From an uncultured Kangiella sp. (GTDB lineage Bacteria > Pseudomonadota > Gammaproteobacteria > Enterobacterales > Kangiellaceae), in assembly GCA_950096615.1 (NCBI GenBank), contig CATNCP010000031.1:1-34986 (forward strand): DNA of 34,986 nt, read 5' to 3'. Positions 23,591 to 34,758 of the stretch are shown here, piece by piece. Position numbers and translations under genes: made by a program. Position 1 is the stretch's first letter; each line of letters starts with the position of its first letter. The notes beneath the pieces were generated by a model. It saw only the letters and a list, made by a program, of their open reading frames with translations. It was not told the origin of the DNA and ran no database searches.

Positions 23591-24874
23591 ATGGCAAATG
23601 AAGTTTGTTTTAGAACACTAGAACTAGACAAACCTTGGACACTGGCGACTTACCAGTCGGCGGGTGGCTATGCTATGTGGCGCAAAATTTTAGCGGAGCA
23701 AACGCCGCCGGACGAAATTATTGAGGAACTCAAACTGTCCGCCTTGCGTGGCCGAGGCGGTGCGGGTTTCCCCACGGGGTTGAAGTGGAGCTTCATGCCT
23801 AAGCATGCGCCAGGGCAAAAGTACGTGGTTTGCAACTCTGATGAAGGCGAGCCGGGTACATTCAAGGATCGCGATATCCTGCGTTATAACCCACATCAGC
23901 TGATCGAAGGTATGGCGATTGCGGGTTATGTAACGGGCGCAACCGTCGGTTATAACTACATGCGTGGTGAGTTTTATGAACCGATTGAGCGCTTTGAAGA
24001 AGCGCTGAAAGAAGCTTATGACGCAGGCTTTTTAGGAAAAAATATTTTGCAATCTGGTATCGATTTTGATTTACACAGTCATGTCGGTGCCGGCGCCTAT
24101 ATTTGCGGTGAGGAAACTGCTTTACTGGAATCGTTAGAAGGCAAAAAAGGTCAACCGCGATTTAAGCCACCATTCCCCGCAAACTACGGCTTATTTGGCC
24201 GGCCAACCAATGTGAACAATACTGAGAGTTATGCATCCGTCCCTATTATTCTAGAGAAAGGCGGTCAGTGGTTCTTAGATTTGGGAAAAGAAAACAATGG
24301 TGGCACTAAAATTTTCTCTGTCTCGGGTCACGTTAATAAACCGGGTAATTATGAAATAGGGCTGGGAACGCCGTTCAAAGATTTGCTCGAAATGGCGGGC
24401 GGCATGAAGGACGGTAAAAAATTGAAGGCGGTTATTCCAGGCGGCTCAAGCGCGCCTGTATTGCCAGCTGATGTGATGATGGATATCACCATGGATTACG
24501 ATGCGCTGGGTAAAGCAGGCTCTATGCTCGGTTCGGGCGCTGTCATCATCATGGATGAAGATACCGATATGGTCGAAGTGTTAGGGCGTATTGCGCACTT
24601 TTACTATGAAGAGTCTTGTGGCCAATGTACGCCGTGCCGTGAAGGTACCGGCTGGATGTCGCGCATGATAGCTCGAATAGCGCGTGGAGAAGGGCAGGTA
24701 ACCGATTTAGATAAGTTGGATGAAATTGCAGGCAACATTATGGGGCGTACTATTTGTGCGCTTGGTGATGCAGCAGCGATGCCAGTGCAAAGCTTTATAA
24801 AGTATTTTAAGCAAGAGTTTGTGGACAAAATTGAGCAATCTGAGTTGGGCAAGAAAACCCGAAAAGCCAGTTAA
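23591..24874 (+). CDS. nuoF: NADH-quinone oxidoreductase subunit F
   Basis: A 427-residue 51-kDa-type subunit that oxidises NADH through FMN and holds the 4Fe-4S cluster N3. The nucleotide-binding stretch [19 protein letters not shown] (about 52-70), [14 protein letters not shown], and the FMN-side [19 protein letters not shown] are intact. Cluster ligands lie in [16 protein letters not shown], with a fourth Cys near [10 protein letters not shown]. Confidence 0.98.
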   Translation: MANEVCFRTLELDKPWTLATYQSAGGYAMWRKILAEQTPPDEIIEELKLSALRGRGGAGFPTGLKWSFMPKHAPGQKYVVCNSDEGEPGTFKDRDILRYNPHQLIEGMAIAGYVTGATVGYNYMRGEFYEPIERFEEALKEAYDAGFLGKNILQSGIDFDLHSHVGAGAYICGEETALLESLEGKKGQPRFKPPFPANYGLFGRPTNVNNTESYASVPIILEKGGQWFLDLGKENNGGTKIFSVSGHVNKPGNYEIGLGTPFKDLLEMAGGMKDGKKLKAVIPGGSSAPVLPADVMMDITMDYDALGKAGSMLGSGAVIIMDEDTDMVEVLGRIAHFYYEESCGQCTPCREGTGWMSRMIARIARGEGQVTDLDKLDEIAGNIMGRTICALGDAAAMPVQSFIKYFKQEFVDKIEQSELGKKTRKAS

Positions 24875-24915
24875 CCGCTCTTACATTATTGATATAACGA
24901 GGATGTAAACAGCCA

Positions 24916-27150
24916 ATGGTTTCAATCGAAATTGATGGTAAAAAAATAGAAGCCGAGCAGGGCTCTATGATTATTGAAGTGGCGGATGCGCACGGCATCA
25001 CCATTCCTCGTTTTTGTTATCACAAAAAATTATCCATCGCTGCTAATTGTCGGATGTGTTTGGTCGAAGTCGATGGCGTTAAAAAACCTTTACCCGCCTG
25101 TGCAACGCCTATCTCTGACGGCATGGTGGTGAAAACTCAGTCGGATTTTGCTCAAGAATCGCAAAAGTCTGTGATGGAGTTTTTATTGATCAATCACCCG
25201 CTCGACTGTCCGATTTGCGATCAGGGCGGTGAGTGCGAGCTACAAGACGTAGCGCTTGAGTATGGAAATGATGTTTCGCGTTTCAGCGAAAAGAAGCGCG
25301 CTGTAGTGGACGAAGATTTAGGGCCTTTAATCGAAACTGAAATGACGCGTTGTATTCACTGCACGCGGTGTGTCCGTTTCGGGCGGGAAGTTGCCGGTAT
25401 TCGCGAGCTTGGTGCTGTTGGCCGTGGCGAACATATGGAAATCAGCACTTTTATCGAGCAGTCGGTCGATTCTGAAGTCTCCGGTAATATTATTGATTTG
25501 TGCCCAGTGGGAGCTTTAACGGCAAAGCCGTCTCGCTACCAGGCACGGGCATGGGAAATGGCGCAACGGGACTCGGTATCGCCTCACGATTGTATTGGTG
25601 CTAATTTGCACGTGCACACGTTACGCAATCGAGTGATTCGTGTCGTACCTAAAGAGAATGAAGCGGTTAATGAGGTTTGGCTGTCTGATCGAGACCGTTA
25701 TTCTTACGAGGCGCTTGAGGAAAGCGAGCGCTTACTAAAGCCGATGCTGAAGCATAATGGCGAATGGAAAGAAGTTGATTGGGAAACTGCGTTAGAACGA
25801 ACAGCGAGTAAGCTCAACATGATGGTGCAAACCGATGGTTCGGAACAGATTGCCGCTATCGCACACCCAAGCTCTACCACGGAAGAAATGTATTTACTGC
25901 AAAAAGTCATGCGTGGATTAGGCTCAAACAATATTGATCACCGTTTAAGAGTCAGTGATTTTGCGTGGCAAAAATTTGAGCCGTTGCACCCTGAGTTAGG
26001 GGTTGATTTATCAGAGCTGGAAAATTTAGATGCCTGTTTGCTCATTGGTGCCAACTTACGTAAAGAGCAGCCATTGGCTTCGTTGCGAGTGAGGAAAGCA
26101 ACTCGCTACGGCAATATCGCTTCCATCGGCTTATATCCGCTGTATCACAACTTTGATATTGATCATGAAATCATCACTGATGCTGAAACTTGGCTCGGTC
26201 AGTTGGCGGGCATAACTAAATACTTGTATCAAAACCAAGGCGATAGCGACAAAGAGCAGTGGGCTGATGCGATGGATCTTGAAGGGCTTGAGACGTTACT
26301 GGAGCCAATCACCGTTCGTGATGAGCATCGTAATATTGCTGAAATGCTTCTAAAGGGTGAGAAATCCAGCATTATCTTGGGCGCGAGCGCTTTAGAGTTT
26401 AGTTACGCAGGCCATATTCGCTTATTAGCGAAGGCAATCGCTAACTTGTCCGGCTCGTCATATGGCTTCTTCCCACATGGTGGCAATAGCGTTGGCGCAT
26501 ATCTTGCTGGCTCGATTCCACATCGTGGTCCGGCGGGCGCCGATGTTGAGCAAGATGGGCAGCACATAAAAGATTTATTCGAGCAGGGCAAAAAAGGGTA
26601 TGTTTTATTAAAAACAGAGCCAGGCAAAGAGTCGGTGATTGCGGACAAAGCAAGAGAGAGCTTGGAACAGGCTGACTTTGTGGTTTCAATGACTTGTCAT
26701 GCGGATGATGAGGCGTTTGAGTATGCTGACGTTATATTGCCAGTCGCAAGCTTTTTAGAAACATCAGGCTCATACGTTAACGTGAATGGGTTATGGCAAG
26801 ATTTCGCCGCAGCGGTGAGTGCACCAGGCGAAGCCAAGCCAGCTTGGAAAGTGTTGCGAGTGTTGGGTAATTTATTGAACCTCAAAAACTTCGACTATGT
26901 ATCGGCAGAGGATGTACGCAAAGAAGTGAAAGGCCGCTTAAGCGCCGTCGGCGACCGAATTAAGCCGAAATGGCAATGTCCTGAAACTTTGCCACGCGAT
27001 GGATTCGCTCCGCGTCCAGTCAATATGTATCAAATTGATGGTTGGTTACGTCGCTCGCCTTCATTGCAAGACACCGCTTTGGCTAAAGGCCAAGAAATAT
27101 TAAAGCGTCCTCGTTTAAGTCCGTTCCATAATATTGTGGGAGGCGTTTGA
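24916..27150 (+). CDS. nuoG: NADH-quinone oxidoreductase subunit G
   Basis: A 744-residue 75-kDa-type subunit carrying the electron chain of the hydrophilic arm. A 2Fe-2S cluster is bound by Cys34, Cys45, Cys48 and Cys62. A His-ligated 4Fe-4S cluster uses His94, Cys98, Cys101 and Cys107. The next starts at Cys146, Cys149 and Cys152 and closes at DLCPVGAL. The molybdopterin-oxidoreductase-like region that follows lacks the cysteine set for the off-path N7 cluster found in E. coli; only one Cys is left in [11 protein letters not shown]. The protein is shorter than the 908-residue E. coli form and closer to the mitochondrial length. The stop overlaps the nuoH start. Confidence 0.97.
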   Translation: MVSIEIDGKKIEAEQGSMIIEVADAHGITIPRFCYHKKLSIAANCRMCLVEVDGVKKPLPACATPISDGMVVKTQSDFAQESQKSVMEFLLINHPLDCPICDQGGECELQDVALEYGNDVSRFSEKKRAVVDEDLGPLIETEMTRCIHCTRCVRFGREVAGIRELGAVGRGEHMEISTFIEQSVDSEVSGNIIDLCPVGALTAKPSRYQARAWEMAQRDSVSPHDCIGANLHVHTLRNRVIRVVPKENEAVNEVWLSDRDRYSYEALEESERLLKPMLKHNGEWKEVDWETALERTASKLNMMVQTDGSEQIAAIAHPSSTTEEMYLLQKVMRGLGSNNIDHRLRVSDFAWQKFEPLHPELGVDLSELENLDACLLIGANLRKEQPLASLRVRKATRYGNIASIGLYPLYHNFDIDHEIITDAETWLGQLAGITKYLYQNQGDSDKEQWADAMDLEGLETLLEPITVRDEHRNIAEMLLKGEKSSIILGASALEFSYAGHIRLLAKAIANLSGSSYGFFPHGGNSVGAYLAGSIPHRGPAGADVEQDGQHIKDLFEQGKKGYVLLKTEPGKESVIADKARESLEQADFVVSMTCHADDEAFEYADVILPVASFLETSGSYVNVNGLWQDFAAAVSAPGEAKPAWKVLRVLGNLLNLKNFDYVSAEDVRKEVKGRLSAVGDRIKPKWQCPETLPRDGFAPRPVNMYQIDGWLRRSPSLQDTALAKGQEILKRPRLSPFHNIVGGV

Positions 27151-28190
27151 TGTTGGATATCATCATCGACTTCTTCATTATTGGAACCAAAATTGGTTTG
27201 ATTTTGTTGCCACTTATTTTAGCAGTGGCTTACACCACGTATGCAGAGCGTAAAATTATTGGCTATATGCAGATGCGTGTGGGGCCAAACCGAGTGGGGC
27301 CGAAAGGTTGGTTGCAGCCAATCGCGGATGTGATCAAACTATTAATGAAAGAAGTGGTGGTGCCGTCGGGTGCGAATAAAGGATTATTCTTATTAGCGCC
27401 CATTTTATTTATTGCACCGTCTTTTGCAGCATGGGCTGTGATTCCATTTGATGCCGAACTGGTTTTAGCCAATAGTGACGTGGGTTTGCTGTATATTTTG
27501 GCGATGACCTCGATTGCGGTTTATGGGGTGATTATCGCGGGCTGGGCTTCGAATTCTAAATATGCTCTGATTGGCTCGTTACGCTCGGCGTCGCAAATTA
27601 TTTCTTATGAAATTGCGATGGGCTTCGCGCTGGTTGGTGTGTTGATGGCTTCCGGTAGCATGAACCTAGGACAAATTGTTCAGGGGCAAGAGGGTGGTTT
27701 CTGGCACTGGTATTGGATTCCATTATTACCTCTACTGGTAATTTATTGGATCTCCGGTGTGGCAGAAACTAACCGCGCACCTTTTGACTTACCAGAGGGT
27801 GAGTCTGAAATTGTGGCGGGCTTCCATGTCGAATATGCGGGAATTTCATTCGCGCTCTTCTTCTTAGCTGAATACGCTAACATGATCTTAATTTCGGTGT
27901 TAACGGCACTGTTTTTCTTTGGCGGCTGGCTCAATCCTTTCCAAGGAATTCCTTTTGTTGAAGATATCACGGGCTGGGTGCCAGGTATGGCCTGGTTATT
28001 GCTTAAGGCAGGATTCTTTTTATTCTTAATGATCTGGTTGCGGGCGACATTCCCACGTTATCGTTATGATCAAATCATGCGTCTGGGTTGGAAGGTATTT
28101 ATACCCGTCACGGTGGTTTGGTTGATGATATTAACCTTTATGATTAAAGCGGGCGTTGGCCCGTGGTTTAGCGGAAGAGGTGTTTTCTGA
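27150..28190 (+). CDS. nuoH: NADH-quinone oxidoreductase subunit H
   Basis: A 346-residue membrane subunit lining the quinone chamber. The ATG at 27150 overlaps the nuoG stop by one base (TGATG); an in-frame TTG at 27147 is less likely. Signatures are [20 protein letters not shown], then [20 protein letters not shown] and [20 protein letters not shown]. About eight membrane segments are expected. Confidence 0.97.
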   Translation: MLDIIIDFFIIGTKIGLILLPLILAVAYTTYAERKIIGYMQMRVGPNRVGPKGWLQPIADVIKLLMKEVVVPSGANKGLFLLAPILFIAPSFAAWAVIPFDAELVLANSDVGLLYILAMTSIAVYGVIIAGWASNSKYALIGSLRSASQIISYEIAMGFALVGVLMASGSMNLGQIVQGQEGGFWHWYWIPLLPLLVIYWISGVAETNRAPFDLPEGESEIVAGFHVEYAGISFALFFLAEYANMILISVLTALFFFGGWLNPFQGIPFVEDITGWVPGMAWLLLKAGFFLFLMIWLRATFPRYRYDQIMRLGWKVFIPVTVVWLMILTFMIKAGVGPWFSGRGVF

Positions 28191-28681
28191 TGTCGAAACT
28201 AAAGCACTTTTTCAGGAGTTACACCCTTAAGGATTTATTAACGGGGTTACGAATTACCGGGAAGCACTTGTGGCGTCGTAAAGTCACGATACAGTTCCCA
28301 GAAGAGCAAACGCCACAATCTCCACGTTTCCGTGGTTTGCATGCGTTGCGCCGTTATCCCAATGGCGAAGAGCGCTGTATTGGTTGTAAGTTATGTGAAG
28401 CAGTATGTCCTGCGGCGGCGATTACGATTGATGCGGGGCCGCGACAGGATGATGGTACACGTCGAACGACGCGTTATGAAATTGATATGTTTAAGTGTAT
28501 CTACTGTGGCTTTTGTGAAGAGTCGTGCCCGGTAGACTCGATTGTAGAAACACGAGTGATGGATTATCACTTTGAGAAACGCGGCGATAATATTTTAACC
28601 AAAGCACAGTTATTGGCGATTGGTGATAAATACGAAGACCAAATTGCTGAGGACAGAAAGCAAGATGCGAAATATCGATAA
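28190..28681 (+). CDS. nuoI: NADH-quinone oxidoreductase subunit I
   Basis: A 163-residue ferredoxin-like subunit with two 4Fe-4S clusters (N6a and N6b). Ligand sets are [12 protein letters not shown] (Cys63, 66, 69, 73) and [12 protein letters not shown] (Cys103, 106, 109, 113), each run closing the other cluster as usual. An amphipathic N-terminus should rest on the membrane. The ATG overlaps the nuoH stop by one base. Confidence 0.98.
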   Translation: MSKLKHFFRSYTLKDLLTGLRITGKHLWRRKVTIQFPEEQTPQSPRFRGLHALRRYPNGEERCIGCKLCEAVCPAAAITIDAGPRQDDGTRRTTRYEIDMFKCIYCGFCEESCPVDSIVETRVMDYHFEKRGDNILTKAQLLAIGDKYEDQIAEDRKQDAKYR

Positions 28682-28714
28682 TCACAGCATTGATAATGGG
28701 TTCAAGGTGAGCCG

Positions 28715-29401
28715 ATGACCGTTGAGTCTATTGTCTTTTATCTATTTGCAGCCTTGACTGTACTGGGCGCAGTGGGCGTTATTACGGTGCGTAATGCAGT
28801 GCAAGCCGTTCTTTGTTTAGTCCTAACGTTTTTCTCGGCAGCCGTGCTATGGATGCTACTGGAAGCAGAGTTTCTAGCGGTCACGTTAGTTTTGGTTTAT
28901 GTCGGGGCCGTGATGGTGCTGTTTTTGTTTGTCGTCATGATGTTAGACGTCGACTATGCTAGCTTAAAATCAGGGTTTACCCGGTACTTACCTCTTGGGA
29001 TATTGGTAGCATTAGCGTTGTTTGGTGCTATTTATTGGGTGATACGCAGCGAAGTTTTAGGTGAAATGCCTGAGCCAGCCAAGCACAGCGCAGAATACAG
29101 CAATGTTACAGTGCTTGGGAAGTTGCTGTATACCGAGTACTTCTATGCCTTTGAAGTGGCTGGCGTTATTTTGCTGGTAGCAATTGTTGCTGCGATTAGC
29201 CTGACTTTCAGGGGGCGACGAGATCGTCGAGGACAAAGTGTTCCTGTGCAGCATCAAGCCAGCAGAGAAGAACGTTTGCGTGTGGTGAGTATGGAGTCTG
29301 GGCCAAGACAAGACGCGCATTTACGCAAAGAAACTGACGTTAAGTCCAAACGTAAGCGCAAGACCAAAACCAAAGCCAAGAAAAAAGGAGATGAGGCATG
29401 A
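28715..29401 (+). CDS. nuoJ: NADH-quinone oxidoreductase subunit J with a long basic tail
   Basis: A 228-residue membrane subunit with five membrane segments (to about residue 168), including the conserved [21 protein letters not shown] around the pi-bulge helix that takes part in coupling. The E. coli protein is 184 residues; here about 60 extra C-terminal residues are polar and end in a Lys/Arg-rich run ([19 protein letters not shown]). The tail should lie outside the membrane and could contact phospholipid heads or RNA, but its role is unknown. The ATGA overlap with nuoK supports the frame to the end. Confidence 0.96.
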   Translation: MTVESIVFYLFAALTVLGAVGVITVRNAVQAVLCLVLTFFSAAVLWMLLEAEFLAVTLVLVYVGAVMVLFLFVVMMLDVDYASLKSGFTRYLPLGILVALALFGAIYWVIRSEVLGEMPEPAKHSAEYSNVTVLGKLLYTEYFYAFEVAGVILLVAIVAAISLTFRGRRDRRGQSVPVQHQASREERLRVVSMESGPRQDAHLRKETDVKSKRKRKTKTKAKKKGDEA

Positions 29402-29700
29402 GTTTAACCCACTACCTAGTCGTTAGTGCTTTGCTGTTCTCCATCAGTGTGGTTGGCATCATTATTAATCGGAAAAATGTCATCACGCTACTCATGTGCA
29501 TTGAGTTGATGTTGTTGGCAGTGAATACTAACTTTATTGCTTTCTCACGCTACCTGAGCGATGAAGTGGGACAGATATTCGTTTTCTTTATTTTGACCGT
29601 GGCTGCTGCTGAAGCCGCTATCGGCTTAGCTATTTTAGTGGTGCTCTTTAGAACCAATAAGAAAATTGATGTTGCCGAGCTGAAGGAGTTAAAAGGGTAA
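29398..29700 (+). CDS. nuoK: NADH-quinone oxidoreductase subunit K
   Basis: A 100-residue membrane subunit with three segments and the conserved buried Glu residues in [19 protein letters not shown] and [17 protein letters not shown] that form part of the proton path. It overlaps nuoJ by 4 bases and nuoL by 1. Confidence 0.98.
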   Translation: MSLTHYLVVSALLFSISVVGIIINRKNVITLLMCIELMLLAVNTNFIAFSRYLSDEVGQIFVFFILTVAAAEAAIGLAILVVLFRTNKKIDVAELKELKG

Positions 29701-31718
29701 TGACCATCCAAGCCCAACTACTGATCGCTGTGTTAGCCCCTCTGGTGGGTGCTATTTTGGCAGGCTTATTGGGCCAGAAGTTGGGCAAAGTGACCACGCA
29801 TCGCATCACAATCATCGGTGTCTTGGTGTCATTTGTGTTTTCGGCCAAGTGGTTCTTTAGTTTTCTATGGGGCAATGCGACAGCCGTTGATGTCACGATC
29901 TATGAGTGGGCGAGCTTTGGTGACGTCACCATCCAGATAGGTTTTCTACTCGATAGTTTGACCTCAATCATGATGTTGGTGGTTACGTTTGTCAGTTTGA
30001 TGGTACACATATACTCCATCGGATATATGCACGACGACAAAGGTTATCAGCGTTTCTTTAGCTACATTTCACTGTTTACATTCTCAATGCTGATGCTGGT
30101 GATGTCGAATAACTTCTTGCAGTTGTTTTTTGGCTGGGAAGCTGTAGGCGTTGTGTCTTATTTGTTGATTGGCTTCTGGTACCAAAAAGACAGCGCAATT
30201 TTTGCCAACATGAAAGCCTTTTTGGTGAACCGCGTTGGTGATTTTGGGTTTTTATTAGGTATCGGTGCCATTTTCCTATTATTCGGCACTTTTGATTATG
30301 CGCCAATTTTTAAAACGATGGGGCAGGCCGAGGAGTTAGTCTCGCTGGAAAGTCAGCAGCAAGTGAATGCATTGGCGTTAGTGGGACTTGATCATAGCTT
30401 TGCCGTTTGGGGAGAGTTACAGTGGTCGGCCATTAGTTTTATTTGTATTTGTTTGTTTATTGGTGCCATGGGCAAATCTGCGCAGGTACCGTTGCATGTG
30501 TGGTTACCTGACTCTATGGAAGGCCCAACGCCTATCTCTGCGCTGATTCATGCAGCAACGATGGTGACGGCTGGCGTCTTTATGGTTGCTCGGATGTCAC
30601 CTTTGTTCGAGTTCTCAGAAACCGCATTGGCAATGGTGACTCTGATTGGTGCTATTACGGCACTATTCATGGGGCTGGTTGCGATTGTGCAGAATGATAT
30701 AAAGCGCATTATTGCCTATTCAACTTTGTCTCAACTCGGTTATATGGTGGTGGCGTTGGGTGTGTCGGCTTACTCGGCAGCGGTGTTCCACCTGTTCACT
30801 CACGCCTTCTTTAAAGCTTTACTATTTCTTGGCGCGGGTTCGGTTATTGTGGCGCTGCATCATGAGCAAGATATTCGCAAAATGGGTGGGCTGTATAAAA
30901 AGTTACCGATTACCTATTGGTGTACCCTGCTCGGAACCTTGGCATTGATTGGTGCGCCACTTTTTTCAGGTTTTTATTCAAAAGACACTATTATTTCAGC
31001 GGTAAGTGCCGCCGAAGGTGGCTTTAGTGGTTTTGCTTATTTTGCGGTATTGGCAGGTGTACTAGTGACCGCGATATACAGCATCCGCCTCTTACTGATC
31101 GTATTCCATGGCAAAACACGCATGGAACCAGAGCAATTTCATGGCTTAACCGAATCGCCACGCGTGATTACTTGGCCGTTAATCGCTTTGGCAATCCCAT
31201 CCGTTTTGGCTGGGTTTGTATTTGCTAAAGATGTCGTTTTCCGCTCATTCTTCAATGATTCGATTACTGTGCTAGATCAACATGATGTATTGGCATCAAT
31301 TGAAGAGCACTTTAGTGACGCAATTAGTTTTGCCATACATGGCTTGATGAGCCCAGTATTCTTGATGTTATTGGCAGGAGTGGTTATCGCTATCGTGGTT
31401 TACGGTTGGGCGCCACGCTTTATTACTATGTGGGCGCTATTCCTAAAACCCCTCAAAAAGCTGTTAGAGAAAAAGTACTTTTTTGATGAGTTTAATCAAA
31501 AAGTATTTGCTCAGGGCAGTCATTGGTTGGGAAAAGTCTTTTGGCGGTATGGCGATAAAGCGATTATCGACGAAGGTATTATTGATGGCGGTTCAAACGC
31601 ACTGAAAAGTATCGCCTTGAAAGTGCGTAAATTACAAACCGGCTATTTATATCATTATGCATTATTCATGCTGATAGGTTTAGTTGCCTTTCTAGCATGG
31701 TTACTGTTTAGAGGGTAA
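29700..31718 (+). CDS. nuoL: NADH-quinone oxidoreductase subunit L
   Basis: A 672-residue antiporter-like proton-pumping subunit at the far end of the membrane arm. The pump Glu lies in QLFFGWEAVGVVSYLLIGFW. Lys and His residues lie in MGKSAQVPLHVWLPDSMEGP and IKRIIAYSTLSQLGYM. The C-terminal part contains the long lateral helix and a final membrane anchor (FMLIGLVAFLAWLLF). The start overlaps the nuoK stop by one base. Confidence 0.97.
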   Translation: MTIQAQLLIAVLAPLVGAILAGLLGQKLGKVTTHRITIIGVLVSFVFSAKWFFSFLWGNATAVDVTIYEWASFGDVTIQIGFLLDSLTSIMMLVVTFVSLMVHIYSIGYMHDDKGYQRFFSYISLFTFSMLMLVMSNNFLQLFFGWEAVGVVSYLLIGFWYQKDSAIFANMKAFLVNRVGDFGFLLGIGAIFLLFGTFDYAPIFKTMGQAEELVSLESQQQVNALALVGLDHSFAVWGELQWSAISFICICLFIGAMGKSAQVPLHVWLPDSMEGPTPISALIHAATMVTAGVFMVARMSPLFEFSETALAMVTLIGAITALFMGLVAIVQNDIKRIIAYSTLSQLGYMVVALGVSAYSAAVFHLFTHAFFKALLFLGAGSVIVALHHEQDIRKMGGLYKKLPITYWCTLLGTLALIGAPLFSGFYSKDTIISAVSAAEGGFSGFAYFAVLAGVLVTAIYSIRLLLIVFHGKTRMEPEQFHGLTESPRVITWPLIALAIPSVLAGFVFAKDVVFRSFFNDSITVLDQHDVLASIEEHFSDAISFAIHGLMSPVFLMLLAGVVIAIVVYGWAPRFITMWALFLKPLKKLLEKKYFFDEFNQKVFAQGSHWLGKVFWRYGDKAIIDEGIIDGGSNALKSIALKVRKLQTGYLYHYALFMLIGLVAFLAWLLFRG

Positions 31719-31743
31719 AGCGCGGGATGGATAATAAAAGATT

Positions 31744-33255
31744 ATGTTAGAGCAGTTGCCCGTTTTAAGTCTATTGATTTGGGTTCCGTTACTAAGCGGA
31801 ATACTGGTGCTATTAAGCCCAGGCGATAAAATGCTGGTTTGGAGCCAACGTTTTGGCGTAGCAGTTTCGTTGTTGGTGCTGGCCTTAAGTTTTTGGCTTT
31901 TGATTGCGTTTGATACGACCACTGCAGATTTTCAATTTGCTGAACGGGGAGAGTGGATTCCTTCTCTGAATATTGGCTATAAGTTAGGTGTCGATGGGAT
32001 TGCATTACCGCTGGTAGTGCTAACCTGCCTTATTAATTTATTAGTGTTATTTGGCTCGACAGCCTCTATAAAGTTTCGTCAGACTCAGTTCGTTGCAGCG
32101 GTGTTATTATTAACCGGCGCGATGAATGGCGTCTTTCTAGCTCAAGATAGTATTCTTTTTTATGTATTCTGGGAAGCCATGCTCATTCCCATGTTCTTAA
32201 TGATCGGAATTTGGGGTGGCCCTAACCGTATTTACGCTACTATCAAGTTCTTCCTCTATACCTTCTTCGGCTCAATTTTCATGCTAGTAGCCCTTATTTA
32301 CATGGGGCGAGAGGCTGGAGACTTTTCCATAAGCGCAATGCAGGATATGCCGTTAAGTGGTAATGAGCAAAGCTGGATATTTTGGGCATTCCTGATTGCT
32401 TTCGCGGTTAAAATTCCAATGGTACCGGTTCATACTTGGCTTCCAGATGCACACGTCGAAGCGCCGACAGGAGGCTCGGTTATTTTGGCCGCCATCATGT
32501 TGAAAATGGGTGGCTACGGTTTCTTACGTTTTAGCCTGCCGATTACGCCCGATGCGTCGGCGGCTTATGCGAATGTGCTTATCGTTTTGTCATTACTGGC
32601 GATTGTGTACATTGGCTTTGTCGCTTTAGCGCAAAAGGATATGAAAAAGCTGATTGCTTATTCGTCGATTGCTCACATGGGCTTTGTCACTTTAGGTACT
32701 TTCGTCATTCTGCAGTTGACCAATGTTGATACGCAAGCAATGGCGTTGCAGGGGGCGATGGTACAAATGATTTCTCATGGCCTTGTTTCGGGGGCGTTGT
32801 TTTTCTCGATTGGTGTCCTTTACGACCGTTTGCATACCCGTGAAATCAGTGAATACGGTGGTGTTGTTAACAGCATGCCGATTTTTGCCACCTTACTCAT
32901 GCTGTTTATTTTTGCCAATGCCGGGCTACCAGGGACATCAGGCTTTGTGGGAGAGTTCTTCGTGATTATTTCATCATTCCAAGCTGATTGGAGAATTGCC
33001 TTGTTTGCGGGGCTGACTTTAGTGCTTGGAGCTGCTTACAGCTTGTGGTTCTACAAGCGAGTGATTCTCGGTAAAGCTGCCAGCGACAAAGTTGAGCGCT
33101 TGGATGATATTAATCTAAGAGAAAAGACTGTCTTAATAATTTTGGCCGTACTGGTTATCGCTTTGGGCGTGTATCCCCAGTTCCTGATTAATATCATGCA
33201 GCCGAGTATCGAGCAGTTACTGCAATTCACCAGCACCAGCAAGTTAGGAGGTTAA
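31744..33255 (+). CDS. nuoM: NADH-quinone oxidoreductase subunit M
   Basis: A 503-residue antiporter-like proton-pumping subunit. Key features are FYVFWEAMLIPMFLMIGIWG with the pump Glu, PMVPVHTWLPDAHVEAPT, and DMKKLIAYSSIAHMGFVTLG. About fourteen membrane segments. It lies 25 bases after nuoL and ends 1 base before the nuoN GTG. Confidence 0.97.
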   Translation: MLEQLPVLSLLIWVPLLSGILVLLSPGDKMLVWSQRFGVAVSLLVLALSFWLLIAFDTTTADFQFAERGEWIPSLNIGYKLGVDGIALPLVVLTCLINLLVLFGSTASIKFRQTQFVAAVLLLTGAMNGVFLAQDSILFYVFWEAMLIPMFLMIGIWGGPNRIYATIKFFLYTFFGSIFMLVALIYMGREAGDFSISAMQDMPLSGNEQSWIFWAFLIAFAVKIPMVPVHTWLPDAHVEAPTGGSVILAAIMLKMGGYGFLRFSLPITPDASAAYANVLIVLSLLAIVYIGFVALAQKDMKKLIAYSSIAHMGFVTLGTFVILQLTNVDTQAMALQGAMVQMISHGLVSGALFFSIGVLYDRLHTREISEYGGVVNSMPIFATLLMLFIFANAGLPGTSGFVGEFFVIISSFQADWRIALFAGLTLVLGAAYSLWFYKRVILGKAASDKVERLDDINLREKTVLIILAVLVIALGVYPQFLINIMQPSIEQLLQFTSTSKLGG

Positions 33256-33256
33256 G

Positions 33257-34687
33257 GTGACTCATAATTTAATTCATCTACTTCCTGAAATGTTCTTGCT
33301 GACAGCCGCCTGTATCATACTGCTGATCGATGTTTTTTCGAAAGACTTAGACCGGAACTTGACCTATCGCTTAACCCAGTTAGCGTTAATCGGTACTGCA
33401 ATTATCTGTATGGTGCAGTTTCCAGACGTTCAATACCACTTATACGATAGACACTTTATTCTCGACCCGATGGCCGGAATTATCAAAATCAGTGTGATTG
33501 TATTGGCGATGTTAGCGTTGTTGTTTGCTCGTCCTTATATTCTGCCGAGGCGGATTTTAAGAGGTGAATACTACTTATTACACTTATTTGCCGTGTTGGG
33601 CATGATGGTGATGGTTAGTGGCGGCAGTCTACTCACGCTGTATCTAGGTCTAGAGCTATTGTCGCTGTCATTGTATGCCTTAGTGGCTATGCAGCGTCAT
33701 GCATACCAGTCTGCGGAAGCGGCTGTTAAATACTTTGTGATGGGCGCCATAGCGAGCGGTTTCTTGCTGTATGGCATGTCGCTAGTTTATGGCGTGACAC
33801 AGGAAATCCATCTAACGGATATTGCCGCTTATATTGCGAATAACGAATCGAGTTTAACGCTACGCTTTGGTTTAGTCTTTATGGTGGTGGCGATAGCCTT
33901 TAAGTTTGGCGCGGTACCTTTCCAGATGTGGGTACCGGATGTTTATGATGGTGCACCAACGTCGGCTACCGCCTTTATATCTTCTGCGCCCAAGGTCGCG
34001 GCTTTTGGTCTGGCCATTCGTATATTTGGTTATGGTTTTGTCGGTGTGGTCGTAGACTGGCAGAGTTTATTGATTATACTCGCTTGCTTGTCGATGTTAG
34101 TAGGTAACCTTGTTGCTTTGGCACAAACTAATATCAAGCGCTTACTAGCCTACTCAGCTATCGCCCATATTGGTTATTTCTTACTGGGTATTCTGACTGG
34201 CACGGCAGAAGGTTTCGCTGCTTCGTTCTTCTATATATTAAGTTACGCCATCATGTCGTTGGGTGGTTTCGGTTGCCTGATTTATTTAGGGAAGGGCATT
34301 GATGACGTTAAGAATATTGATGAGCTAAAAGGTTTGGGCCGTAAGAACCCTTGGGGCGGTCTTTTGATCAGTGTGCTATTCCTGTCTATGGCTGGATTGC
34401 CACCTTTTGTCGGTTTCTGGGCCAAGCTTGAAGTATTCCTAGCGGTATTAGACTCAGGGTTCGTATGGTTGGCGATTTTTGCAGCTATCATGTCTATTCT
34501 CGGACTCTTTTATTATCTCAAAGTGGTCAAGGTCATTTTCTTTGATGAACCTGAATCGGATCAAAAGCTCATTGCCGCCAGAGGCTTAAGGCTGGGTCTG
34601 GGTTTGAGTAGTTTAACCGTTGTTGGTCTAGGGATTTTCCCGAGTAAATTGATGGAGCTTTGCGAGCAAGCATTCCAGTACTTGTGA
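33257..34687 (+). CDS. nuoN: NADH-quinone oxidoreductase subunit N
   Basis: A 476-residue antiporter-like proton-pumping subunit, the last of the operon. The start is GTG after AGGAGGTTAAG. Features are LYLGLELLSLSLYALVAMQR with the pump Glu, FKFGAVPFQMWVPDVYDGAP with the conserved Lys, and IKRLLAYSAIAHIGYFLLG. No convincing terminator follows before the next promoter at 34725. Confidence 0.97.
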   Translation: MTHNLIHLLPEMFLLTAACIILLIDVFSKDLDRNLTYRLTQLALIGTAIICMVQFPDVQYHLYDRHFILDPMAGIIKISVIVLAMLALLFARPYILPRRILRGEYYLLHLFAVLGMMVMVSGGSLLTLYLGLELLSLSLYALVAMQRHAYQSAEAAVKYFVMGAIASGFLLYGMSLVYGVTQEIHLTDIAAYIANNESSLTLRFGLVFMVVAIAFKFGAVPFQMWVPDVYDGAPTSATAFISSAPKVAAFGLAIRIFGYGFVGVVVDWQSLLIILACLSMLVGNLVALAQTNIKRLLAYSAIAHIGYFLLGILTGTAEGFAASFFYILSYAIMSLGGFGCLIYLGKGIDDVKNIDELKGLGRKNPWGGLLISVLFLSMAGLPPFVGFWAKLEVFLAVLDSGFVWLAIFAAIMSILGLFYYLKVVKVIFFDEPESDQKLIAARGLRLGLGLSSLTVVGLGIFPSKLMELCEQAFQYL

Positions 34688-34724
34688 CGTTTGAATATTT
34701 ATTGAAATTATTATGTCAGACCAC

Positions 34725-34752
34725 TTGTCAAAGCAATTTAAGTGAGTATAAT
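34725..34752 (+). promoter_or_regulatory. Strong sigma70 promoter upstream of tRNA-fMet
   Basis: TTGTCA (34725-34730), a 16-base spacer and a perfect TATAAT (34747-34752). A G/C-containing discriminator (GCGTTCC) follows, as is common at stringently controlled stable-RNA promoters. Transcription should start near 34759 and run through the leader into the tRNA. Confidence 0.75.
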
Positions 34753-34758
34753 GCGTTC

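Noticed and set aside
23281-26700. Opposite-strand open frames within the nuo genes
   Set aside because: They mirror the codon structure of strongly conserved nuo genes and have no ribosome sites or family features.
34688-34724. Terminator after nuoN
   Set aside because: The AT-rich stretch has no convincing stem followed by a T run, so termination may be elsewhere or nuo may read through into the tRNA unit.
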